Shown: positions 51,695 through 59,739, numbered from the stretch's first letter. The stretch is DNA of 64,000 nucleotides from Thiogranum sp963752745 (GCA_963752745.1 CAVWAK010000019.1:1-64000); one strand, 5' to 3'. Notes: generated by a model not told the origin, from the letters alone. Numbers and translations are program-made.

Positions 51695-52390
51695 TCACCA
51701 GGGAATGATGCTGCCATCTATATCAAAGAACGTGCCGGAGTTCTCGGGCGTGATCGTGCCAAGAATTTCCCTCATCCGGCCGACGCTCTCCGCCACGGTA
51801 ATCTCCGCATTGGGTCCGCCCATGTCGGTCTGTACCCACCCGGGATGGAGGATTGCCACTTTCACCCCCATGGGCGCAAGATCGATGGCGGCACTCTTCA
51901 TAATGGCATTGAGTGCCGCCTTCGATGAACGATAAATGTAACTTCCTCCTGACCCGTTATCCGCCATGCTGCCCATTTTGCTACTCATGGCGGCGATCAG
52001 CTTGTGTTTGCTTGCGGCCACATGTGTCGAAAATGCTTCCATCATCTTCATCGGCGCGATGACATTGGTGTGCAGACACTCCAGCCACCGGGCCTCGTCG
52101 GTGTTACCGAAGACGGCATCATAGGGCCCGTAGATCCCCGCGTTATTGAACAGGATATCGATGGGGCAGTCCCGCAGATCGGCGGCAAGCTTCTGTACCT
52201 GGTCTTGCTGCGCAACATCGAGCGCGTAAATGGTGATGTCAGGAAACTGTTCGCCAAGCCGGTTAAGCGCGGTTGCCTGGTCAGGACGTCGGCAACAGGC
52301 GAGTACCTGCCATCCCTGCGCCGCGTACTGGTGCACGAGTTCCAGGCCGATGCCGCGGTTGCTACCCGTGATAAGAATGGTTTCAGTCAT
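51695..52390 (-). CDS. Short-chain dehydrogenase/reductase
   Basis: A 231-residue classical SDR: cofactor motif ILITGSNRGIGLELVH at the N-terminus, LFNNAGIYGP near residue 83, catalytic Ser in MADNGSGGSYIYRSSKAAL with YRSSK as the Tyr-x-x-x-Lys motif (about 152-156). The end PENSGTFFDIDGSIIPW is typical of the C-factor (CsgA-like) / short SDR branch. NAD(P) preference and substrate unknown. Monocistronic. Confidence 0.88.
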   Translation of the reverse strand: MTETILITGSNRGIGLELVHQYAAQGWQVLACCRRPDQATALNRLGEQFPDITIYALDVAQQDQVQKLAADLRDCPIDILFNNAGIYGPYDAVFGNTDEARWLECLHTNVIAPMKMMEAFSTHVAASKHKLIAAMSSKMGSMADNGSGGSYIYRSSKAALNAIMKSAAIDLAPMGVKVAILHPGWVQTDMGGPNAEITVAESVGRMREILGTITPENSGTFFDIDGSIIPW

Positions 52391-52410
52391 TGTGGTCTCC
52401 CGAAATACAC

Positions 52411-52429
52411 GGGGTCAGTGTACTTGATT
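52411..52429. repeat. Dispersed element, arm GGGGTCAGTGTACTTGATT
   Basis: A single arm between the SDR start (52390) and the small membrane gene's stop (52444). Confidence 0.55.
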
Positions 52430-52443
52430 CTTCCTTGACCGTA

Positions 52444-52635
52444 TCAGCGAGGAGTAACAAACACTTTCATGATCCGGCCGGCGAGTTCGCCATCGGCGGT
52501 AATAGCTGCTGTCCACTTCGGCGCAGCCTGGGCAAACCAGATCAAAAACACGATCAGGATGACTTTCTTGCCGCGCGGCAGGCGGCGGAACCTGGCCAGG
52601 AGACCGGGAGGATCTTTGTCGGGTCGTGTATCCAT
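52444..52635 (-). CDS. Small single-helix membrane protein
   Basis: 63 residues from the ATG at 52635 (an ATG one codon earlier is equally possible). A Pro/Arg-rich start (LLARFRRLPRGKK) precedes one helix (VILIVFLIWFAQAAP), then a short exported-side tail TADGELAGRIMKVFV. No family recognised. It follows the metal-responsive cluster on the same strand but is separated from it by a hairpin. Confidence 0.5.
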   Translation of the reverse strand: MDTRPDKDPPGLLARFRRLPRGKKVILIVFLIWFAQAAPKWTAAITADGELAGRIMKVFVTPR

Positions 52636-52725
52636 CATAGAACTGTCACCACACTGTGCCTGACCACCACGGCCGTGGTCAGGCAGGCCGATTGCTACTA
52701 GAACAGTATAGTTAAAAAGTGAAAA

Positions 52726-52762
52726 GGGGACGGAGGGAATAAGCTTTAATCCCTCCGTCCCC
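52726..52762. repeat. Dispersed hairpin element, GGGGACGGAGGGA, perfect
   Basis: GGGGACGGAGGGA (52726-52738) pairs perfectly with TCCCTCCGTCCCC (52750-52762) around 11 bases. A further arm (AAAGGGGTCTGAGT on the minus strand) follows the stop of the thioredoxin fragment at 52793. Confidence 0.8.
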
Positions 52763-52792
52763 TGTTTTCCCTTCGACTCAGACCCCTTTGAT

Positions 52793-52933
52793 TCATGCCA
52801 GTGGCTGACCAATGCCTGCGGCACGCAATGTATTCTCATCCACACCGCGGTTGGCACAGCACTCCGCCAGTTTGCCGTTAACAGCCACCGCAGGTACTGA
52901 TCGAATGCCGAGTTCAGTGGCACGTGCAGCCAC
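52793..52933 (-). pseudogene. C-terminal fragment of a thioredoxin-like protein
   Basis: From a GTG two bases past the upstream gene's stop, 46 residues read VAARATELGIRSVPAVAVNG then KLAECCANRGVDENTL. SVPAV carries the cis-Pro of a thioredoxin/glutaredoxin fold, and the CC pair is typical of small redox proteins in mercury or arsenic loci. The N-terminal CxxC half is missing. Probably what remains after a deletion joined it to the preceding gene. Confidence 0.6.
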
Positions 52934-52934
52934 C

Positions 52935-53267
52935 TCACGCGTGCTTTGCTTGATCGGGTGTTTGCCGTGCGGAGTTTAAAGCGTTCACAATGTCGGTTAG
53001 AGGAGGAACACCCTTGTTATTCTCTCCATGTGAATACACGCGACAACAGTAATCATCGCCCTCAACGTTGTCGCCGCTAACGTCCTTACCGTCCACCAGT
53101 ATGGTTGGCGAGCCGTAGCCATGTATGTGTGTTGGCGCATCCTGTGTACTCACTTCCCATTCCTGCCAGCGGGGCGTAATACTGACCTCGGCAAATGCCC
53201 GCAACAATTGCGACCGTGCTGCCTCGATGTTGGGGCAGGTCTTCTCATATACCAGTTCAATCAGCAT
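52935..53267 (-). CDS. Thioredoxin-fold protein of the metal cluster
   Basis: A 110-residue cytosolic protein: LIELVYEKTCPNIEAARSQL with one Cys in CPN, then GYGSPTILVDGKDVSGDN with the cis-Pro, and a later CC pair in GDDYCCRVYS. This family lies next to MerR-type regulators in many proteobacteria and is sometimes annotated as alkylmercury lyase, without the MerB catalytic pattern. A thiol-based metal-binding or reducing role is inferred. Five bases downstream of the regulator, same operon. Confidence 0.75.
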   Translation of the reverse strand: MLIELVYEKTCPNIEAARSQLLRAFAEVSITPRWQEWEVSTQDAPTHIHGYGSPTILVDGKDVSGDNVEGDDYCCRVYSHGENNKGVPPLTDIVNALNSARQTPDQAKHA

Positions 53268-53272
53268 GATAT

Positions 53273-53680
53273 TTAATTCTCATCCAGTTCCAGTTCTTCC
53301 AGGATCGGGCACTCACTCAGATCACCGCGTCCACTGCATTTCATGACCATGCGCCCCAGGGCATCACGGATGCGGTTAAGATCCTGAATCTTCTGATCCA
53401 CCTCTTCGATCTTTTGCGTGGCGCGCAGTTTGATGTCGGTGCAGGATGTACCGGGTTTTTGGCGCAGTGCCAGTAATTCACCGATATCCTTTAATGTGAA
53501 ACCCACTTCCTTGGCGTGCTGAATAAATCGCACGCGTTTAACGGTATCCAGTGGGTACTGCCGGTATCCTGCATCCGTACGCTGGGGTGCGGCAATCAGG
53601 CCCTGCTTTTCATAGAACCTCACCGTCTCCACGGTTACTCCCGTCTGTTTGGCTACTTGTCCGATATTTAACAGGGTCAT
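53273..53680 (-). CDS. Heavy-metal-responsive MerR-family regulator
   Basis: A 135-residue dimeric activator/repressor. The start is taken at MTLLNIGQ (53680) because AGGAGG precedes it, and an earlier ATG at 53704 would lie in the promoter. The N-terminal helix-turn-helix reads IGQVAKQTGVTVETVRFYE, followed by the dimer helix. Three Cys match the metal-binding set of MerR and PbrR in spacing: Cys-x34-Cys-x8-Cys (PGTSC, VMKC, LSEC). Mercury or lead is therefore the likely inducer. It controls its own operon through the dyad at 53711-53732. Confidence 0.88.
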   Translation of the reverse strand: MTLLNIGQVAKQTGVTVETVRFYEKQGLIAAPQRTDAGYRQYPLDTVKRVRFIQHAKEVGFTLKDIGELLALRQKPGTSCTDIKLRATQKIEEVDQKIQDLNRIRDALGRMVMKCSGRGDLSECPILEELELDEN

Positions 53681-53703
53681 GGCCGCCTCCTGAGCTGAAT
53701 CCA

Positions 53704-53735
53704 AGTCTAGACCCTGAACTATACTTCAGGGTCAA
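53704..53735 (-). promoter_or_regulatory. MerR-type promoter/operator
   Basis: On the minus strand: -35 TTGACC (53735-53730), perfect dyad ACCCTGAA-N6-TTCAGGGT (53732-53711), -10-like TAGACT (53709-53704). The spacer is about 20 bp, longer than 17 as in MerR-activated promoters. The dyad is nearer to CadR/PbrR sites than to the GTAC-containing mer operator. Confidence 0.75.
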
Positions 53736-53823
53736 GGGAAATTAGCCAATGATTGATAGGTAAGATTTACGAATAGAATATTGGGGCGGGACTTAGGGAA
53801 TAGAGAATAGGGGATAACGCAAA

Positions 53824-53860
53824 AGGGGAGGCGGGAGTAATAATTACTCCCGCCTCCCCT
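53824..53860. repeat. Dispersed hairpin element, AGGGGAGGCGGGAGTAA, perfect 17 bp
   Basis: AGGGGAGGCGGGAGTAA (53824-53840) and TTACTCCCGCCTCCCCT (53844-53860) pair perfectly around three bases. It ends 16 bp past the stop of the next minus-strand gene. A copy with its own private arm sequence. Confidence 0.85.
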
Positions 53861-53876
53861 CGATTCCCTGCGTTCC

Positions 53877-54977
53877 TTACAGGCTGACCTGGAGCGATTC
53901 GATCGTCTCGATCGTCAGCCCTCCGTTTGCCAGCCCTTTTGTACGCTGATAGCGTTTCATAGCATCCATAGTTTGGTGGCCAATAATGCCATCGATGGGG
54001 CCCGGGTTGAAACCCTTGCCATCAAGCGCTGTCTGGATGCGTTGTACAATACCCGAGGACATATTGGTATCACACAACACCGGGCGCCATTCCACATGGC
54101 CGTCGGCGATCATGTTGCGCCGCTTGACCGTTGTGAACTGGGCTGGAATCTCAACACTACGAGTGGTAGCGGGCTTGACCAGTTTGCGTACCTGCACAGT
54201 CTTGTATTCTGCCGGAATCTCGATCTTGCGCGTGCCGGGCGGCGTTTTCATTGTGCGCTTCTTGACGATCTTGTGCTCGGCAGGGATTTCAACCTCACGT
54301 GTTTCGGCATCTTTAACGAGTACCTGCTTGGTCACGGTTTTATAGGTCGCGGGTATGGTGACCAGGCACATGATTTCGCCAGTAGCTTCATCGACACGTG
54401 TTATTGGTCCGCTGCCCTTTTTCCATACAGTGTGCTCCGGTTTATCAACTACGCGCTCTTTTTCGGTCCGGTACAGAGCGGGCGTTGTGACAAAATCAGT
54501 GCTGGCAGCTTTTACCAGGACGCGATCTTCAACGAACTCATAAGTAGCCGGAACCACTTCAAGGCGCTCGGAAGCTTCCCTTACAAGCACCCGTTGCTCG
54601 ACCATTTCAAACTGGGCGGGTAGATTCTCGATCTTGTTTGCTGCGTCCTGCTTTTGAACGCGAACAGCCTCGATTTCGTACTGGGGTGGTATAAATGCAC
54701 GGGCAAAGCACTGCCCGGGTGAAGCCTTTGGTGGTAAAAGCATGTCACTTTTTGCGCTGTCTTCCAGCGTTGCGCGGGTTGCCTTTTCGGTAAGCAGGCT
54801 GCTTTCCATGCTTGCTATCTCGGTCGACAAGCGTTCAATTTCTTTATCTTTCTTAGCGAGTAAACTCGCGTTTTCACGACTGCTGAGGGGCTCCCCCTGC
54901 ATGCCTGCGCAACCAACCAACGATGCACAGACGGCCAGTGATACCAAACCGTTTGATACGTTTCCTAGAACAGACAT
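53877..54977 (-). CDS. Repeat-containing lipoprotein with C-terminal peptidoglycan-binding domain
   Basis: A 366-residue lipoprotein (LVGCAG, Cys near residue 23). A coiled coil (KDKEIERLSTEIASMES) leads to a middle region with about seven repeats of roughly 30 residues, phrased EIPAEYKTVQVRKLVKPATTR or the like (110-300). A PG_binding_1 domain ends it: IQTALDGKGFNPGPIDGIIG then AMKRYQRTKGLANGG (310-366). It probably forms an extended tether from outer membrane to peptidoglycan. The repeat number could vary by recombination. Confidence 0.8.
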   Translation of the reverse strand: MSVLGNVSNGLVSLAVCASLVGCAGMQGEPLSSRENASLLAKKDKEIERLSTEIASMESSLLTEKATRATLEDSAKSDMLLPPKASPGQCFARAFIPPQYEIEAVRVQKQDAANKIENLPAQFEMVEQRVLVREASERLEVVPATYEFVEDRVLVKAASTDFVTTPALYRTEKERVVDKPEHTVWKKGSGPITRVDEATGEIMCLVTIPATYKTVTKQVLVKDAETREVEIPAEHKIVKKRTMKTPPGTRKIEIPAEYKTVQVRKLVKPATTRSVEIPAQFTTVKRRNMIADGHVEWRPVLCDTNMSSGIVQRIQTALDGKGFNPGPIDGIIGHQTMDAMKRYQRTKGLANGGLTIETIESLQVSL

Positions 54978-55192
54978 AACGACGACCTCCGAAGTATAGA
55001 AATAAGGTAGGGCTTCACCTGAGCCCTGGAGGCGAATTGTTTAGAAAACGGAGGAAATGCACAATATGACAACTGTAAACTTATGTTACGTTTTAACTAT
55101 CATTTGGTTAAACGAATCCGATCATTACACATCACGATCTGTATCGACGCATACCGGCAACTGTTCTCAGCGCGCATCGATCCGGATTAATC

Positions 55193-55216
55193 GGGGTCTG
55201 TCCCCTATTGACCCCG
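55193..55216. repeat. Dispersed hairpin element, GGGGTCTGTCCCCTATTGACCCC
   Basis: GGGGTC and GACCCC arms with a further CCCC between, in the 343-bp spacer 54978-55320. The rest of that spacer is AT-rich upstream DNA of the MscS-like gene with no recognisable site. Confidence 0.5.
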
Positions 55217-55320
55217 TAACAATTGTTAACAGTTCATGTCTTCAACAGGTGATGAAACCTGTTTAAAGTGGCGCTTGAAAAATCATATCGATAACAGGCT
55301 CTATAGAGGATTAAAACATC

Positions 55321-56499
55321 ATGAATGACATCTTAACCCGATTCACCGAGTTCCTGGGTCCGGTGGGATCGAGCGTGCTGGGCCACGCATTGATTGGTCT
55401 GGCGATCCTCGTTATAGGTCTATTTATCGTCAAGCTGTTAGTGGGCTTGTTCAAGCGAGTGTTGGCGAAGGTTTCAGTGCTGCATCGCACCGATCCCGAT
55501 GGTTCAACTACGGACCTTGCAACGCCGATTGCTTCCCTGGTCAAGGCGGTATTGACCATCTTTGTGCTAATGGCAGTGCTGGAACATTTCGGGTTGACCG
55601 ATGTTTTAGCGCCGTTAAAAGAGATGGTGAGCAAGTTTACGGCAGCTGTACCGAATATCATTGGTGCCGGCGTCATCGCTTACGCGGGTTGGGTGATTGC
55701 GAAGATCATTTCCCAGTTGGCAGTTGCTGGTCTCGGCAAGGTGGATGAGAAGCTGGCCGAACGCACCGGAAACAATGACATTCGGGTATCAAAATTCGGC
55801 GGTGCGTTGATCTTCGCCGTCATCCTGCTGCCGATCGTGGTCACAGCCCTGGGCGTTCTCAACATTCCGGCAATCTCTGATCCAGCGTCGGCAATGATCC
55901 AGAAGTTGATGGCTGCCGTACCCAACATCATTGGTGCGGCCATCATCCTGCTGGTTGCCTACTTCGTCGCGAAGTTTGTTGTGTACATTCTTAATGGGAT
56001 TCTCGAAGGTGTGAATGTCAACGCCTTGCCACAGAAAGTGGGCATTCAGGGTCTGTTTACGGATTCATTTACGCCGACCCGGCTTGTCGGTGGCGCGATC
56101 ATGTTCTTCGCGATGGTGGCCGCAGCGACGGCCGCTGTGAATCTTCTTGGCATCAACATTATATCGGAAGTGTTCGCCAGAGTGCTGCAATTCGGCGGTG
56201 CACTGCTGGTTGGCGGATTAATCCTGATTATAGGTAACTTCCTGAGCACCATTGCCTACGACGCATTAGCCAGTCGCGGGAATCAGGGTGTCGCCAATAT
56301 TGCACGAATTGCAATACTGGGCCTGGTGCTGGCGATGGGTTTGAAGGCCATGGGTCTTGCCGATAACATTGTCACTATGGCCTTTGGCTTCACCATCGGC
56401 GGTGTCGCGGTTGCAGTCGCGCTGGCGTTTGGACTCGGCGGAAGAGACGCCGCCAAAGTGCTTGCTGACAACTGGGCAGCGAAGATAAACAGCCAGTAA
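55321..56499 (+). CDS. MscS-like conserved TM-helix membrane protein
   Basis: A 392-residue inner-membrane protein with about ten hydrophobic helices. It contains repeated 'conserved TM helix' (PF05552) units: FTAAVPNIIGAGVIAYAGWV near residue 105, LMAAVPNIIGAAIILLVAYF near 197 and a related segment near 300. It ends with VALAFGLGGRDAAKVLADNW, the MscS pore-helix motif, and lacks the cytosolic beta domain of MscS. Such proteins are presumed small-conductance channels. A start ATG follows AGAGGATTAAAACATC. Monocistronic. Confidence 0.85.
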   Translation: MNDILTRFTEFLGPVGSSVLGHALIGLAILVIGLFIVKLLVGLFKRVLAKVSVLHRTDPDGSTTDLATPIASLVKAVLTIFVLMAVLEHFGLTDVLAPLKEMVSKFTAAVPNIIGAGVIAYAGWVIAKIISQLAVAGLGKVDEKLAERTGNNDIRVSKFGGALIFAVILLPIVVTALGVLNIPAISDPASAMIQKLMAAVPNIIGAAIILLVAYFVAKFVVYILNGILEGVNVNALPQKVGIQGLFTDSFTPTRLVGGAIMFFAMVAAATAAVNLLGINIISEVFARVLQFGGALLVGGLILIIGNFLSTIAYDALASRGNQGVANIARIAILGLVLAMGLKAMGLADNIVTMAFGFTIGGVAVAVALAFGLGGRDAAKVLADNWAAKINSQ

Positions 56500-56520
56500 G
56501 CTGTAACCCTCCTCGGCAAA

Positions 56521-56559
56521 AGGGGGCAGAGGGATATTAATTTATTCCCTCCGCCCCCT
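56521..56559. repeat. Dispersed hairpin element, AGGGGGCAGAGGGA type
   Basis: AGGGGGCAGAGGGA (56521-56534) with TCCCTCCGCCCCCT (56546-56559), one mismatch; 21 bp past the MscS-like stop. Confidence 0.78.
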
Positions 56560-56633
56560 TTCTTGGCCATCAATTTACTGCAACACCATCCCCAATTCCC
56601 CACCCCACCGCGAATAAGCCGCCTTCATCGAAT

Positions 56634-56687
56634 AGGGGTCAGAGAGCAATTTCCGCTTATATTAGGATTAATTGCTCTCTGACCCCT
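56634..56687. repeat. Dispersed hairpin element, AGGGGTCAGAGAGCAAT, perfect 17 bp
   Basis: The arm at 56634-56650 is the exact complement of ATTGCTCTCTGACCCCT (56671-56687). The remaining spacer up to 56894 holds no gene I can support. Confidence 0.85.
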
Positions 56688-56894
56688 ATTTAATCATTAG
56701 CCAAATTGTGAACCCGTTCCTTCAGCGTATGTGAATTGAGTCGCTAATGACGAGAGCATGCTTGGCTCAAACCGCCATCATGTCTGATTATGTCAGGAAA
56801 ATTCCGGGTTAAAAAACGCATGGTAGCACCTTGCCCGGCTTCAGTTGGCCGCGTTCAGTGATATACGGCGGCTTGATATTGGTTTCAATGGGGG

Positions 56895-57905
56895 ATGATG
56901 ATGTCCAGTTCAAATAGCGTGTTTAAAACGATACTTTTACTTTCGGCGACGGCTGTTTTAGGCGCCTGTGGTGGTGGCGGTGGTGGTGGAAGCTCCGCCG
57001 GGATTACAGCCGGTAACCCGGTAACGATTGCCGCGGCCAACGCCGGTAGCGTGACAGGTGCTACGCTGGATGCAGCCGATGGTCTCACCGGTAACACCGA
57101 AGGAGCGGTCGGCCTGTTCCCCGCAGCAGTGGGGCATTCGAGGTCCGCACAGATCAATGTGATCGATACCATCCTCGGGCAGATCAAGAAGGCGCCGCAG
57201 TTATTCCCCGCTGAGTCTTCCCGTGTGTCACCAGCGGCTGTTCAGCCGCTGAGCCAGAATTGCGACACCGGCTCGATCAGCGGCAGCTTCAACGACAATG
57301 ATAACGACCTGACGCTGTCAACAGGCGACAGTGTCAGTATTACTGCCAATGGCTGTACCTTCAGCGGCGTGACCATGAATGGCAGCATTAGCATGAATAA
57401 TGTTGTGGTTAGCGGTGATGAGCTATCCCCGCCTTATTCAATGCAGTTTACCCTGCAGGCTACCAATTTCTCGGTAACAGTCAGTGGTGAAACAGTGGTC
57501 ATGAGAGGCGGTGGCACCATCGGTGAGTCAAGCAGTGATGGTATCAGCTTTACTTCTTCCTTTACGGGTAACGGCATTGAAATTGCCGCCGGAAGTGAGA
57601 GCCTTACCTTGACGAACTACAACATACAGGAAACCGAGAACCAGGCGACCGGTGCCTACTCGATTTCGATCAACGCAACCATAACCAGTCCAAGCCTGGG
57701 TGGTTCTGTCACTGTGACAACCGATGCTGTTCTTACCGGCGTCGGTTCACTTGATCCAGATGCCGGCCAGATCACCTGTGTGGGCGCCGGTAATACCAGC
57801 GTGACACTCATCGCCGTGGATTCAATCAATGTCCAGCTGGAAGTCGATCAGGACGGCGATGGCAACGTAGACCAAACCCTGGCTGCCGCCTGGGCCGACC
57901 TGTAA
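56895..57905 (+). CDS. Secreted lipoprotein of unknown function
   Basis: A 336-residue protein with a lipobox (AVLGAC, followed by seven Gly), then Ala/Gly-rich and Thr/Ser-rich beta sequence. Segment DNDNDLTLSTGDSVSITANG and a final QLEVDQDGDGNVDQTL, an EF-hand-like Asp-rich loop, are visible. No named family. The start could be any of three clustered Met codons (MMMSSS); the second or third lies at a better spacing from GGGGGATG. A long hairpin follows the stop. Confidence 0.6.
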   Translation: MMMSSSNSVFKTILLLSATAVLGACGGGGGGGSSAGITAGNPVTIAAANAGSVTGATLDAADGLTGNTEGAVGLFPAAVGHSRSAQINVIDTILGQIKKAPQLFPAESSRVSPAAVQPLSQNCDTGSISGSFNDNDNDLTLSTGDSVSITANGCTFSGVTMNGSISMNNVVVSGDELSPPYSMQFTLQATNFSVTVSGETVVMRGGGTIGESSSDGISFTSSFTGNGIEIAAGSESLTLTNYNIQETENQATGAYSISINATITSPSLGGSVTVTTDAVLTGVGSLDPDAGQITCVGAGNTSVTLIAVDSINVQLEVDQDGDGNVDQTLAAAWADL

Positions 57906-57918
57906 GCACGGGGAGAAA

Positions 57919-57963
57919 GGGACAGGCCATGGTTTCCACAAGCAAGAAACCGTGGCCTGTCCC
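57919..57963. repeat. Dispersed hairpin element, GGGACAGGCCATGGTTTC
   Basis: GGGACAGGCCATGGTTTC (57919-57936) pairs with GAAACCGTGGCCTGTCCC (57946-57963) with one T-G wobble, an 18-bp stem, 14 bp past the stop of the lipoprotein. It may act as its terminator. Confidence 0.8.
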
Positions 57964-58008
57964 GGATCTACTCGATGTAACCAATACGACTCAATCAAGG
58001 GGGCAGAA

Positions 58009-58419
58009 GTGAGATACAGGCATTCCATTATGATCCTGGTACCAATGATCAGTACCTGCTTTGCGGCATACGCGCAGCAAGTCTACGAAAACGTTGATAG
58101 ACAGGGGGTGGTTGAATTCAGCGATCAACCCGGCCCGGATGCGAAGCCGGTCGACGTCAGGCCCAATGTTGTGGATGTTGCACCAGTCAAGCCCATGGAG
58201 GCATCACCCCCGGCGTCACCAACCAGGCCGGCAAAGGCGCCAGCCGCCACCGTGCAACCCCTGGAGATTCAGAACAACGTTTCAACCGACTATAACGACG
58301 AACGGGAAGTACGCCGTAAGCGCGAACGCCTGATGGATGGAAGCGGGGAGGCGGTCCAGAAGCCGGCACGCAAGGTACTGGGCAGTCCGGCCGTGCATAA
58401 GGGCGCACATCGGAAGTAG
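58009..58419 (+). CDS. DUF4124-domain exported protein
   Basis: A 136-residue protein from GTG 58009, chosen because GGGGGCAGAA precedes it and it gives a normal signal peptide (to about ..FAAYAQ). The first mature residues QVYENVDRQGVVEFSDQPG are the DUF4124 signature, a short beta-domain common in gammaproteobacterial exported proteins. A Pro/Ala-rich linker and basic end follow. Function unknown; DUF4124 often flanks cell-envelope stress proteins. Repeat hairpin seven bases past the stop. Confidence 0.75.
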   Translation: MRYRHSIMILVPMISTCFAAYAQQVYENVDRQGVVEFSDQPGPDAKPVDVRPNVVDVAPVKPMEASPPASPTRPAKAPAATVQPLEIQNNVSTDYNDEREVRRKRERLMDGSGEAVQKPARKVLGSPAVHKGAHRK

Positions 58420-58425
58420 ATATTT

Positions 58426-58488
58426 GGGGTCAGAGTAACAATGTATCCCTTTTCTCTTGGGGGCGGGGGATAATTGTGGTCTGTCCCC
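58426..58488. repeat. Dispersed element pair, GGGGTCAGAGTAACA and TTGTGGTCTGTCCCC
   Basis: Two arms of different types facing each other, with heads outward; they share partial pairing only. Compare 31275 and 31524. Confidence 0.65.
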
Positions 58489-58577
58489 AATTTCTCGCCA
58501 AGACCGGCGTAGAAAGAGGCGTTAAGGCCGCGACCGAAGATACGTGAATATTCACGCTGTATATTCTTTCAACGGGC

Positions 58578-58883
58578 TCAATCACAGTCATCGGTTTCGT
58601 CAATACTACCGTCGTCAAGGGTGCGTCTGATACGGACAAACATCATGTTATCTATCCGCCCAAACTGTGTATCCATGGCGACATCGACTTCACTGTCGTC
58701 GAGCCCGTCGTAGATGGTAATGCGGCCTCTGGATTCAGCTTCGAGTAGTGACTGGCTGGGGTTGAGCAACAAGTTCCGTGTATAGGTGCTGGTAGCTTGT
58801 TCCGGGTCGTATTCGTCCGCTTCGAGGCTTTGGAGTGTCAACATCGCCAGTGCCAGTACCAGACCTATATGCAACTGATTCAT
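58578..58883 (-). CDS. Small exported protein, unknown function
   Basis: A 101-residue protein with a signal peptide (to about residue 22, SLEADE) and an acidic body, DDSEVDVAMDTQFGRIDNM, ending DDGSIDETDDCD with one Cys. No family recognised. The start ATG follows GGAGACC. Monocistronic. Confidence 0.55.
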   Translation of the reverse strand: MNQLHIGLVLALAMLTLQSLEADEYDPEQATSTYTRNLLLNPSQSLLEAESRGRITIYDGLDDSEVDVAMDTQFGRIDNMMFVRIRRTLDDGSIDETDDCD

Positions 58884-59159
58884 GATCGGTCTCCTGCGTA
58901 TCCCGGGTAGGGATAAGTTTCAACATTACTGTATTCCCGGGAGGCGCAAGACTCTGCGTAAAAGTGCCCGACTCGCCTGTGACTTATTCACAATGACCAG
59001 AATGGTAATCGGGTAATTGACAGGCGCAGGCAGGCTGTTAGTCGAAATAGTCTGTGGTCGTGGCTAATGCGCCACTTGCGGAATATCGTGGTATTTCAGG
59101 CGGGGCGGGGATTGCCTTGATGACAAGGCCGAGCACAGGAAATGATAACTACTTTATCG

Positions 59160-59231
59160 GGCCAGGAAACGCGGCTGTGCGGGCGATGCTCGCTGTTACA
59201 TTGCGGGAACATCGGCGCCGCGTTCCTGGCC
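59160..59231. repeat. Inverted repeat GGCCAGGAAaCGCGGC with 41-base loop
   Basis: GGCCAGGAAACGCGGC (59160-59175) and GCCGCGTTCCTGGCC (59217-59231) are complementary except for one bulged A. It lies in a 376-bp spacer (58884-59259) with no supported gene, just past the 59260 stop. Confidence 0.6.
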
Positions 59232-59259
59232 ACCTTTATATTGCGACTGTTTTTCCGGC

Positions 59260-59667
59260 TTAAAAGCCCAGGCTGAACGGTGGTTGGCAGAAAACGTAAA
59301 CATGGGCGCCGCTTCTCACCGTGATGCAGGTAGACCCTTCCCGTACAGTGACCGTATAGGTGTCTTCGAAAAGAATTTTCCCATCGGGGTTATGGCCATC
59401 CGGATAGCAGCTCGTTACAGCAGTCATACGGTCTTTCTCGCCGGCTTGCTGATCAATCTTGCATGGTTCGATGCTCTTGCCATCGTTAATGGCTACGACA
59501 CTGGTTGAAAAACCCTTGTTCAGCAGCAGTGCCATTTGTGACTGATCCTGTTGCATAATCCGGGCGGATGCTGCCAGCCCGGGATCGAGTCCATCGAGTT
59601 TGTCACAGCCTGTCAGGCCGAGCACAGCAATGGCCAGGGCAACATTTAACAGCAGTTTTGTATTCAT
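59260..59667 (-). CDS. Small lipoprotein, unknown function
   Basis: A 135-residue lipoprotein (VLGLTGCDKLDGLDPG, Cys near residue 21). The mature part carries EPCKIDQQAGEKDRM, VTSCYPDGHN, TCITVRSGAHVYVFC: four further Cys, probably two disulfides. No named family. It lies on the same strand as the FecR-TPR-barrel gene and 72 bp downstream of its shifted end, so could be co-transcribed. Confidence 0.6.
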   Translation of the reverse strand: MNTKLLLNVALAIAVLGLTGCDKLDGLDPGLAASARIMQQDQSQMALLLNKGFSTSVVAINDGKSIEPCKIDQQAGEKDRMTAVTSCYPDGHNPDGKILFEDTYTVTVREGSTCITVRSGAHVYVFCQPPFSLGF

Positions 59668-59739
59668 ACGGTTTTCTCCATCTTGGGTAGTTCGTTAATA
59701 CCTGAGTAATTCAGGTTAAGTTGTAATAACCGGTACGGT

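Noticed and set aside
52444..52938. 164-codon ORF covering the small membrane gene
   Set aside because: Only the last 63 codons are protein-like; the upstream part overlaps the thioredoxin fragment and a hairpin in another frame, so a start at 52635 is preferred.
59054..59263. Plus-strand ORF of 69 codons
   Set aside because: Contains the inverted repeat 59160-59231 and reads a random mix of residues; no ribosome site or family.
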